The notes beneath the pieces are model-generated. The model was not told the origin of the DNA. It saw only the letters and a list, made by a program, of their open reading frames with translations, and did not search any database. A program made the position numbers and the translations under genes. Positions 15,986 to 23,996 of a stretch of 64,000 nucleotides of DNA are shown here, one piece after another. The DNA is from Acidobacteriaceae bacterium (GTDB lineage Bacteria > Acidobacteriota > Terriglobia > Terriglobales > Acidobacteriaceae): NCBI GenBank assembly GCA_027452245.1, contig DAIDGW010000049.1, forward strand, positions 1-64,000, in the 5' to 3' direction. Each line of letters starts with the position of its first letter. Positions within the stretch are counted from its first letter, which is position 1.

Positions 15986-18022
15986 TTAGTGAACTTCCAG
16001 CGAAACGATGTCACCGCTGTTGGGACCGTCCGACTTGTAATTGACATCGACGGAACGTCCTTGCCAATCGCAGGAGAATTGATCGGCTCCGATCAGGACC
16101 AGCGATTTGTAATCGGCGGTATGCAGGCTCAAGGTGTTGCCCTTGCCGGATACGGTGAGAATCGCGGCCGGAGCATGCGAGCAATCCACCTGCACGAGGG
16201 TTCCTCTGAGAAATTTCGTCACGCGCTTATCGGCGGTCGTGCTCTCCTCGGAAACCTGGGTGGCGGCGGCGCGTTTGGCGGCGTCCTGATCGAGAACGTC
16301 GAAAGGCGATTTCTGAGGTTCCAGTTTGGGCGAGTTGCCAAGATTGGCGGCGATGCCGTACTTCTGCTGGCTGGCAATTTCCGACAGGCGGGCTTTCGCG
16401 TCGGAGGCGACTTGCGTGTTGTCGCTCGCCTTGAGCTGTTCCAATAACGAGGTTGCCGCCGGCCATTTTTTCGACGAAATATAAATTTCCGCCAGATGGT
16501 AGAGATAGAGCTGGTTCCGCGGGCTGAGTTGAATGGCGGCGCGTTCCGCCAGCATGGCAGGATTCGGGGTGCCTCCGTAGTTGCGGGCCACGGCGAGAAG
16601 ATCGTAGGCGTCGGCGAACTCGGGATACCATTCGAGCACCGAGCGCAGGTCTTGCATCATGTTGGCCAGTCCCTGGATGTCGCCGTGGTTGGCCTGCGAC
16701 ATGCGGTACTTCATCACGGAAAGATAAAAGCGAATCCACAGATCACCGGAATTGAGGGAAGCGGCATCGCCCAGTTCGGCAAAAGCGTCTTCGAATTTGG
16801 AGTGCTGAATGTCGTCCCAGGCGAGGGCGCGGTGGGCGATTTCGTTTCCGATCGCCGTGTTCAACGTTTGCTGATCGTTGGGGTGTGCGACGCGGAACGG
16901 ATTGGCCGTCACTTGAGTTACCGCGGTGGTGGCGAGCCGTTGCAATTCTTTCAGCCCGGCTTCGCGGCGTTCGGGAATGCGGGTCTGCACGTCGGCATAG
17001 ATGGCGTGGAAGTCATCTTCGGAAAGCGATTTGCTGATGATGGCGGAAGTGTCGGGGCCGACCGGCGATGGAAAGCTGTGAATCCCGGGATGGGCGGAAT
17101 TTGGGTTTGCGGAATTTGCATTCGCAGACGGCGCTCCCGCTCCACTTTGCAACGAACCCAGCGAATGGAAATATGTTTTGACGGCGGTCTCGAGCTGGCC
17201 GGGACCCAGGCCGTAGGCCTTCTGAATGGCTTCGTCGATCGGCAGCTTCTGATACATCGCCAGCCCGAGATAGGTGCCGGTTTCTGAGAGCAGCTGTTCG
17301 TGAATCAGGTAATGCATAAACATCCACGACTGCGCGTAGAACAGGGTGTGATGCGTGCCCTCGTTGAAGTCCCAGGGATCGTGCTTCATCGTGAACAGGT
17401 CGGGAACCGAGAGCCAGATTTGCGCGCCCAATAGATCGGTCAGGGACTGGGGAGCGGTGGACTGGTTCTGCGGCACATCGGGCGTGCTGATCGCGGCTTC
17501 AGGATCGCTGCCGAGTTCGACGGTGTTGTCATCGAGGCGAATGGAGGCAAAGTATTCTGAGAGGCCGACGTCGAACCATCCCTGGGCGGGCGGATAGTTG
17601 TAGTTCAAATACATGCGCGCCAGGTCATAGGCCACGGCGCGCCACGGATGCGGCTCGGTCAGGTTAAGAACGATGAAGTACTGATCGGGGCAGGGCAGAA
17701 AGAAGCCGGGCACGTCGATGGGCTGGCCGTCCTTCAAGGGCGCAAGCTGGTAATAATCCTTGTCGTTGTTGAAGGCGAGGATGGTCAGCGGGACGGCCTG
17801 CGTCAGCCGGTCTTTCCGAAGCAGTCCGGCAAAGACGGCATGCATCTGCTCGAAGCGAAGCGCGATCTGGCGGCCGCGCTTGTCACCGGCATCGGTGATC
17901 ACGGTGAAGTGTGTGGAATGAACCTCGATCCAGGGCGACCGGGGCGTGGTCGAGGCCAGCGCGGGAATGGTCAGCAATACCGCAGCCAACAGCGAATACG
18001 GGATTGTACGCGGGGAAAGCAT
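15986..18022 (-). CDS. Secreted gluzincin-like protein with degenerate active site and TPR-like region
   Basis: The 678-residue protein has a signal peptide (about 1-23). Residues about 30-300 resemble the DUF1570/peptidase-MA type gluzincin fold: WIEVHSTHFTVITDAGDK, a YY.L..LKDG segment, WRAVAYDLARMYLNYNYP, and GWFDVGLSEYFASIRL. The position of HExxH reads Y132-D-L-A-R136, and the third-ligand Glu in the usual W.(N/D)EG segment is Val152. All zinc ligands are lost, so hydrolase activity is unlikely. Residues about 320-590 contain TPR-like helices (LAEIYISSKKWPAATSLLEQL). The C-terminal 80 residues are a small beta domain with a KFLRGTLVQVDCSHAPAAILTV segment. Function unknown; a periplasmic scaffold is a reasonable guess. 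Neighbours are unrelated. Confidence 0.78.
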   Translation of the reverse strand: MLSPRTIPYSLLAAVLLTIPALASTTPRSPWIEVHSTHFTVITDAGDKRGRQIALRFEQMHAVFAGLLRKDRLTQAVPLTILAFNNDKDYYQLAPLKDGQPIDVPGFFLPCPDQYFIVLNLTEPHPWRAVAYDLARMYLNYNYPPAQGWFDVGLSEYFASIRLDDNTVELGSDPEAAISTPDVPQNQSTAPQSLTDLLGAQIWLSVPDLFTMKHDPWDFNEGTHHTLFYAQSWMFMHYLIHEQLLSETGTYLGLAMYQKLPIDEAIQKAYGLGPGQLETAVKTYFHSLGSLQSGAGAPSANANSANPNSAHPGIHSFPSPVGPDTSAIISKSLSEDDFHAIYADVQTRIPERREAGLKELQRLATTAVTQVTANPFRVAHPNDQQTLNTAIGNEIAHRALAWDDIQHSKFEDAFAELGDAASLNSGDLWIRFYLSVMKYRMSQANHGDIQGLANMMQDLRSVLEWYPEFADAYDLLAVARNYGGTPNPAMLAERAAIQLSPRNQLYLYHLAEIYISSKKWPAATSLLEQLKASDNTQVASDAKARLSEIASQQKYGIAANLGNSPKLEPQKSPFDVLDQDAAKRAAATQVSEESTTADKRVTKFLRGTLVQVDCSHAPAAILTVSGKGNTLSLHTADYKSLVLIGADQFSCDWQGRSVDVNYKSDGPNSGDIVSLEVH

Positions 18023-18245
18023 GGCAGCCTGCCAATATTATCCGCCAGCCGGGGAAGTTCTTGTCCTTTATATATACGAAATGAAACTCAGTCTTTGAAG
18101 AAGGGGCCGCTCCGGCCCGAGAGCATTTGGATGCAAACTGGGTGCAAGGGTTGAGCTCGCTTCAAAATCCGTTTCCCCGAGAGTGAGACTTAGCAGGGAA
18201 CTTCTCCGTCTTGGCATGCGTAGAATCGGAGGGAGTTTCCGCCCT

Positions 18246-19103
18246 ATGAGGATTTGGTCCCTTTTCGCTCCTCTCGCGTTGGCCGGGGGTCTGATCGCTC
18301 AGGGGATTCCCTCGGAGCCAGCCCCACCGACTCTCACGGCCGATGTGATCATGGCGCGGGTGGCGGCGAACCAGGACCGCGGCGAGGCTTTGAGAAAGCA
18401 GTTTGTTTACCGTCAGCATATTCACATCGTGACCCACAAGCCCGGTGGACGCCTGATGCGCGAAGAAACCGCCGATTACGACGTCACGCCCGCGCCCGAT
18501 GGAACCGAGAAGAAGCTGACGCTTCTTACCGGACGCAACTGGCACAAAGGAAAGTATGAGGCGTTCTCGGGAGAGCCTGCCCCAGATCAGGACAGTATGG
18601 ACGGGGACATGGTCAAGGATTTTCGCGAAGATCTGGCGAACGATAAGTCCAAGGACGGTTTGGGAAAGGACCTGTTTCCCCTCACCAGCGATGAGCAGAA
18701 AAATTACGCGTTTCAATGGCTCGGCGAGGAAGTACAGGACGGGCGGAAGGTCTATCACATCGGCTTTCGCCCGAAGGATAAAGGAGATATGACCTGGGCC
18801 GGGGAAGCCTACATCGATGAGGCCGAATTCGAGCCGGTGCGGGTGTTCACAAAAATGTCGCGCCGCATACCATTTCTTGTCCGCACACTGCTGGGAACGG
18901 ATGTGCCGGGGCTTGGCTTCAACGTCGCGTATCATCGGCAGGAAGACGGAGTGTGGTTTCCCGCGACCTTTGGAACTGAGTTTCGCATTCGCGCCTTCTT
19001 CTTCTTCATCAATCGGGAAATTTCGATCTCGCTCGAGAATTCTGGCTTTGAGCGGACTCACGTAAAGTCCACCGTGAAAATACCCCCGATGGAGAATCAT
19101 TAA
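18246..19103 (+). CDS. Secreted LolA-like (outer-membrane lipoprotein-sorting-like) protein
   Basis: From the ATG at 18246 the protein has 285 residues and an immediate signal peptide (MRIWSLFAPLALAGGLIAQG). The ORF track extends 21 codons further upstream to a GTG, which would bury the signal peptide; GGAGGGAG precedes the ATG. The mature part is beta-rich, with FVYRQHIHIVTHKPGGRLMREETADYDVTP, AYIDEAEFEPVRVFTKMSRRIPFL and GVWFPATFGTEF, the half-barrel pattern of LolA/LolB-like proteins. LolA proteins shuttle lipoproteins, but this group lacks clear evidence for that role and might bind other hydrophobic ligands. The gene is followed 72 bases later by a chloride channel on the same strand. 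Confidence 0.65.
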   Translation: MRIWSLFAPLALAGGLIAQGIPSEPAPPTLTADVIMARVAANQDRGEALRKQFVYRQHIHIVTHKPGGRLMREETADYDVTPAPDGTEKKLTLLTGRNWHKGKYEAFSGEPAPDQDSMDGDMVKDFREDLANDKSKDGLGKDLFPLTSDEQKNYAFQWLGEEVQDGRKVYHIGFRPKDKGDMTWAGEAYIDEAEFEPVRVFTKMSRRIPFLVRTLLGTDVPGLGFNVAYHRQEDGVWFPATFGTEFRIRAFFFFINREISISLENSGFERTHVKSTVKIPPMENH

Positions 19104-19175
19104 TTCAACCCCCGCGTTGCCGTGTCCGTGGCGGTATCCGAACTCCACCGCAAAATGCATTAGCATAGGGTCTGC

Positions 19176-20534
19176 ATGCCGACCCCCGTGGCGAAGAACA
19201 GCGGAGCGATTCCCACCACGCTGGCCTCTCCGGGCGCGCTGCGGTTTTGGCTGGCAGTTGTGCTGATCGGCACGAGCACAGGACTGGCGGCGGCCGCGCT
19301 GACAAGATTACTGGAAGTCGTGCAGCGCATCGTCTGGCGCGGATCCGGCACGAACATCCTGCAAGCTGCCAGTCAAGCCGGGGCTTACCGGCATATCGGG
19401 GTGCTGCTGGCTGCTGGTGTTCTGACCGGCGTTGGGCAATTCATTCTCAAACAGCTCTCGAGCGGAAACGGAATCGACACGACGGCCGCAATCTGGTTCT
19501 ATGCGGGACGCATGCCCGCGCTGCGGACCCTGGGCAGCGCCGTGTTATCGATCTTTGCCGTGGGCATGGGAGCGTCGATGGGACGCGAAGGCGCGCCCAA
19601 GCAGGCGGGCGCCGTCTTTGCGAATTTCTTCGCCGATGCCGAAGATCTCTCGGACGAGCAGCGGCGGTTGCTGGTAGCCTGCGGCGCGGGTGCCGGCATG
19701 GGAGCGGCCTATGGAGTTCCGGTGGGCGGGGCGCTGTTCGCGCTGGAAGTGATGCGCGGCAAACTGGCATTGCGCTATGTGCTGCCCGCGCTGTTCGCCT
19801 CGCTGATCGCGACCGCGGTTTCCTGGGTGGGCCTGCCCGATGCGCGCACTTACAGCATCCCATCTTTTCCGTTGTCTGCTTCTGTGATTCTGTGGGCCAT
19901 CCTGGCCGCGCCCATCTTTTCGCTCGGGGCGATCCTCTACGTTCGGCTGGTGCGCTGGGCCGACAAGAACAAGCCGCACGGATGGCAGCGATTCATCGCT
20001 CCGACGGTGGTTCTTGGCGTGCTGGGAATTGTTTCAGTGCGCTATCCGCAGATACTGGGCAACGGCAAAGACTTGTCGCAGCTTCTTTTTGCGGGACAGA
20101 TCGGAGTGCGGGTGGTGCTGGCACTTCTGCTGTTGAAGCCGCTGGCTACCATCATGTGCATGCGCAGCGGCGTGCCCGGCGGCCTGTTTACGCCGTCGCT
20201 CACCTTTGGCGCCCTGCTCGGCGCTACGCTCGGACACGCCTGGAGCGCGTTATGGCCGGGCGTTCCAGCGGGATATTTCGCGTTGCTCGGCGCGGGTGCG
20301 GTTCTCTCCGCAACGACGCAGGGTCCGATTTCGGCCGTCGTCCTCGTCATGGAACTAACGGGCCGGGACCGGTCTTTCATCTTGCCGCTGATGCTGATCG
20401 CCGCCATCTCAACCCTGATCTCACGCTCGATCGATAACCGTTCAATCTACGACGCGCGCATGAGCGATGAGCAGATTGCTGCTCGCCAGAAGTTGCGCGA
20501 GCACGAATCCGGCGACATCGGAATCCCGCAGTAA
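19176..20534 (+). CDS. ClC-family chloride channel or Cl-/H+ antiporter
   Basis: The 452-residue protein has about 10-12 hydrophobic segments across its length. ClC signatures are visible: GMGASMGREGAP (the GxEGP-type loop with the gating Glu) near residue 130-140, ACGAGAGMGAAYGVPVGGALFALEV, and RSGVPGGLFTPSLTFGALLG (GxFxP-type). The first selectivity loop, normally GSGIP, reads SGNGID here, which is unusual. ClC proteins move chloride across the inner membrane, often exchanging it for protons in acid resistance. No CBS domains are present. It converges on the TonB receptor with a 9-base gap. Confidence 0.92.
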   Translation: MPTPVAKNSGAIPTTLASPGALRFWLAVVLIGTSTGLAAAALTRLLEVVQRIVWRGSGTNILQAASQAGAYRHIGVLLAAGVLTGVGQFILKQLSSGNGIDTTAAIWFYAGRMPALRTLGSAVLSIFAVGMGASMGREGAPKQAGAVFANFFADAEDLSDEQRRLLVACGAGAGMGAAYGVPVGGALFALEVMRGKLALRYVLPALFASLIATAVSWVGLPDARTYSIPSFPLSASVILWAILAAPIFSLGAILYVRLVRWADKNKPHGWQRFIAPTVVLGVLGIVSVRYPQILGNGKDLSQLLFAGQIGVRVVLALLLLKPLATIMCMRSGVPGGLFTPSLTFGALLGATLGHAWSALWPGVPAGYFALLGAGAVLSATTQGPISAVVLVMELTGRDRSFILPLMLIAAISTLISRSIDNRSIYDARMSDEQIAARQKLREHESGDIGIPQ

Positions 20535-20543
20535 GCATCGGCC

Positions 20544-23500
20544 TCAAAATTCCAGTTCCATCACCATTTGCACATTGCGGGGACTGCCATTGCCGAAATA
20601 GGGATTGTAGGAATCGGGCGTGCTGGTTAAACGGAAGCCGGAACCGAAAGTGGTGGACGGGTTGGCAAAGTTCGGATGGTTCCAGATATTGAAAAATTCC
20701 GCCCGCAGCCGCAACGTCCAGTCATGAGAGATCTGCTGCGACTTCACGAATGACATATCAAAGTCGTTGAGCGAGGGTCCGCTGAAGGCATTTCGTGCCA
20801 GATCTCCGTAGGTGCCTGGGACCGGCTGCCCGAAGGCTGCCGGATTCAGATACGGTCCCAGCGGATTGAAGGGCACGTAGGGATTGCCGATCAGATTGGG
20901 GCGGTCGTGAAATTCGCCCGTGCCAGAATTATCGAAGGGCAAAGTGATGTTGATCGGCCCGCCAGTCTGCAAGGTCGTAATGCCATTTACCTGCCAGTTG
21001 GAAGCGAGCATGTGCACCCAGCCGGGAACGTCGGCGGGCGCGGGCACGCGCCAGGCATAGGTGATCGTGAAGCGATGGCGGATGTCGAAGTCGGAGCGCC
21101 CGTAGTCGAGGCGCAGGTTGCGGCTGTCCTCGGGCGGTCCGTGATAAAAGCCGCCGGCTCCCGAGGCATCGTCGAGCGATTTGGAGAATGTATAGGCGGC
21201 GCGAAAAGTCAGATTGGCGGCGGAGCGCTGCGCCGAGACCTGCAGGCTGTTGTAGTTGGAATAGGCAGTCGCGGAAAGCGTGTTGATCACTCGAAACTGA
21301 GGAAATGCCGCGTAGAACGGCCGGCGAGCCTGTTCGCTCACGGGATCGGAACTTCCCGGGTTCGGCTGATTGATGTCGAGGACCACAGGCAAATCCGAGC
21401 CGCGGGTGCCGTAATAGGCGATGCGCAAAGTCTGTGGCCCGCCCAGGGATTGTTCATAGGCCAGATCGTAATCCTGATAGCGGGGGTCGGGATAATGCCG
21501 TTCCACACCAAAGACATCGAATGGCGGCTGCGGCGCTGCCGGCCCGAAGATCTGGACACCCGGGCCAAACGGTACCGGCGCGGGCGGCGTGATGGTGAAG
21601 ATTGCACTGGAACCGAGCGGATTGAATACCGGCCCGGAAAGGATCGAGTTCGAGTTATTGCTGTTGCCCATTAATTCATCGAATGGCTGGGCATTGAAAT
21701 ACATTCCCCAACCGCCGGTCAGCGTGCGCGAGCCGCCTAGTCCGAGCGCAAACGCGGCGCGGGGAGCGAAATCGGTGAGGTTCGGCTGATATTCGTGCGC
21801 GAGTCCGTTGCTGCCGACCGGTACGAGTCCGGCGCTGGGAAGAAAGTTACTCATCCGGCCTTGCTTCTCGGAGGGCACGGAGAATTGGTCGTGGCGAAGT
21901 CCAAGGGTGATCTTGAGCCTGGGCCGAACCTGCCAGCCGTCCTCCACGAAGGCCGACCAGCGGCGCTGGCGCAAATAGCGCTCGGAGTTGCCGCGCGCGA
22001 TGGTGGTTACGCCGGGAGAAGGCAGTCCGGCGAGCAGGTCCACGAGGCTGGCGATGGGGAAGTCGCTCGTGAGCTGGTTGCCGAGTTGCGAGCCATCGAA
22101 CACCATCCGCCCACGCATGCCGGTGTCGGTAAACGCGTTCTCCTGCAGCAAGGTCAAGCTGCCGCCGAACTTCCATTGATGCGCGCCGCGATTCCATGCG
22201 AGGCCATCGGAGAAGTCGTAGACATCGCTGACGCGTCCGCGGGGCAGGGAGGTGGAAGCGCCGAGATTTTCGTATTCGCCGGGCGCGATATCGATTTCCG
22301 GCAGGCCGGAATCGCGGCCGGATGTGACTCCGGTATTCAGGCCGAGAGTGGATGGATCAAAGCCAACGTCTCCGGGAAGCGTCGTCTCGTTGTAGCGCGA
22401 ATAGCCGACGCGGGCAGAGTTGATCAAGCGCGGGGAGAGCGCTCGTTGCCACTCGGCAGCGAATAACTGCACGATGTCGTGGGACTGCGAGGCATACGCC
22501 GGGAGCCGCGAGCCGCCCCCCAACCCGAATGACCCTTGGGGGAAACTTTGACGGTTTGCGCCCAAGGCGTATGAAACCGAGATGGTGTCGCGGCCCTTCT
22601 CGCCATGATCCAACTTCAGAATCATGGTGTTGCCGTCGCTGCGTCCGAGATCAGAAAAACTGAGCAGGCCCTGGCCGAGCGAGGCGGGATAGAGCGCAAG
22701 AATGGGTGAGGCGAGCGCGTTCACCGGGTGTCCGTCTGAACGAACGAGCGATGTTGCCGTGGAGATTTCCGCCTGGGTGGGAAATCGGGAGGCGAAAGTT
22801 ACGCCAACCCGCTCGTGCTGCCCTTCATAAGAGCTGAAAAAGTAGTTGTGAGGGAGCAGCGGTCCACCCAAGGTGAACCCGAATTGATTGTTGCGGAATT
22901 CAGGGCGTGGGCGCCCGTAGGCATTGTTATAGAAGTTGTTGGCGGCCAGCTTGTCGTTGTCGAAAAATTCGAACAGCGATCCGTGCAGCTTTCGCCCGCC
23001 ACGCTTGATGGTGGTGATCACGGCCGCGCCGGAAGGTCCGTACTCGGCGCCGGTGTTGGTTTGTACGTTGATTTCCTGGATGGCATCGAGCGGCAGCAGA
23101 ACGGCGGGCGCACCGAATGCGCCGCCCTGCCCGATGGCTTCGGCGCTGCGGAAGGGATCAAGATTATTCGTGCCGCTGACGATGTAGGTGTTGTAATGCT
23201 GGCGGCTGCCATTGACGGGAAACGAGCCGAACGTGCCTCCAGTGGCTCCGGCGCCGGGGACGAGAGTTTCCAGAACACCAGACGCCTGCCCGCGCACCGG
23301 AAGCGTGCGAACCTGCTCTTCGACGCCCGCGCTGCTGACTTCGGTTACGGCGTTTGAGAGCGCCCGCCGCGGATCGAGAGTGACCTGCAATTGCCGGTTG
23401 TCCCCGGGTTGGAGTGATATGCCGGCGGCTTCAATGCTGACGTATCCAGTGTGCGTCACCTGCAGGCGATAATCGCTCGCAGGTGCAAGGCGGGAAAACT

Positions 23501-23720
23501 GGAACTGTCCGAGCGCGTCGCTGACCGCGGTTGCGGTCGCCCTGGTGCTCTTTCCCTGATAAACCAGGACCTTGGCGCCCGAGATGGTACGCCCATGCGT
23601 ATCCGACACTCTGCCTCGCAGAGTGCTGGTTTCGGTCTGGCCGCCAGCCTGAATTGCAATAAAGAGGAAAAGAAGAGCCGTGACCGCGCGAATTAAAATG
23701 ACCCGCCGACGCCCGATCAA
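20544..23720 (-). CDS. Oar-like TonB-dependent outer-membrane receptor with carboxypeptidase-regulatory domain
   Basis: The 1058-residue protein has a signal peptide (about 1-28), a carboxypeptidase-regulatory/CarboxypepD_reg domain (about 30-115: TLRGRVSDTHGRTISGAKVLVY), a plug domain (about 130-245: LPVRGQ, GRQHYNTYIVSGTNNLDPF, IQEINVQTNTGAEYGPSGAAVITTIKRGG) and a long beta-barrel that ends with an aromatic residue (MVMELEF). This layout is the Oar-like family greatly expanded in Acidobacteriota; members import or bind large ligands using TonB energy. No TonB box is obvious. The TTG at 23720 is the only plausible start, as there is no Met before the signal peptide. Ligand unknown. Confidence 0.92.
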   Translation of the reverse strand: MIGRRRVILIRAVTALLFLFIAIQAGGQTETSTLRGRVSDTHGRTISGAKVLVYQGKSTRATATAVSDALGQFQFSRLAPASDYRLQVTHTGYVSIEAAGISLQPGDNRQLQVTLDPRRALSNAVTEVSSAGVEEQVRTLPVRGQASGVLETLVPGAGATGGTFGSFPVNGSRQHYNTYIVSGTNNLDPFRSAEAIGQGGAFGAPAVLLPLDAIQEINVQTNTGAEYGPSGAAVITTIKRGGRKLHGSLFEFFDNDKLAANNFYNNAYGRPRPEFRNNQFGFTLGGPLLPHNYFFSSYEGQHERVGVTFASRFPTQAEISTATSLVRSDGHPVNALASPILALYPASLGQGLLSFSDLGRSDGNTMILKLDHGEKGRDTISVSYALGANRQSFPQGSFGLGGGSRLPAYASQSHDIVQLFAAEWQRALSPRLINSARVGYSRYNETTLPGDVGFDPSTLGLNTGVTSGRDSGLPEIDIAPGEYENLGASTSLPRGRVSDVYDFSDGLAWNRGAHQWKFGGSLTLLQENAFTDTGMRGRMVFDGSQLGNQLTSDFPIASLVDLLAGLPSPGVTTIARGNSERYLRQRRWSAFVEDGWQVRPRLKITLGLRHDQFSVPSEKQGRMSNFLPSAGLVPVGSNGLAHEYQPNLTDFAPRAAFALGLGGSRTLTGGWGMYFNAQPFDELMGNSNNSNSILSGPVFNPLGSSAIFTITPPAPVPFGPGVQIFGPAAPQPPFDVFGVERHYPDPRYQDYDLAYEQSLGGPQTLRIAYYGTRGSDLPVVLDINQPNPGSSDPVSEQARRPFYAAFPQFRVINTLSATAYSNYNSLQVSAQRSAANLTFRAAYTFSKSLDDASGAGGFYHGPPEDSRNLRLDYGRSDFDIRHRFTITYAWRVPAPADVPGWVHMLASNWQVNGITTLQTGGPINITLPFDNSGTGEFHDRPNLIGNPYVPFNPLGPYLNPAAFGQPVPGTYGDLARNAFSGPSLNDFDMSFVKSQQISHDWTLRLRAEFFNIWNHPNFANPSTTFGSGFRLTSTPDSYNPYFGNGSPRNVQMVMELEF

Positions 23721-23791
23721 TCAAGATGCCTGTATCAACTTACGAAGTGTATCGTCAAACGCTTTCTTGTGTCCTTCTGGTCTGAAGTTTT

Positions 23792-23812
23792 GATCATACG
23801 CAATGCATGATC
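23792..23812. promoter_or_regulatory. Imperfect palindrome between divergent receptor and PQQ genes
   Basis: GATCAT and ATGATC arms flank a 9-base centre, and a further TGATCA copy follows 8 bases on. It lies in the 276-base divergent spacer, about 70 bases from the receptor start. A regulator binding site is possible but unproven. Confidence 0.3.
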
Positions 23813-23996
23813 CGATTAGTGATCAATGCGTGTCACGGGGCTGCTTTGTTTGCTGGCGGACTGATGCATCTCCCCGGGCAGGTCACGGGATGTTGAAGAT
23901 GACGACGGGGTGTATACTCCTTGCGTTTTGCGTCGTGCGAAACAGGGCCCCCACCAGTTACTTCCTCACCATCTTCACAATTGAAGGAGCGATCGC

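Noticed and set aside
18060-18245. Possible tRNA- or integrase-related remnant with repeated GATGCAAAC/GGTGCAAGG
   Set aside because: The similarity is too short and no acceptor, T-arm or integrase fragment could be built around it.
18162-19166. 334-codon minus-strand ORF
   Set aside because: It lies opposite the LolA-like gene; composition looks like antisense of a GC-rich coding region and there is no recognisable domain.
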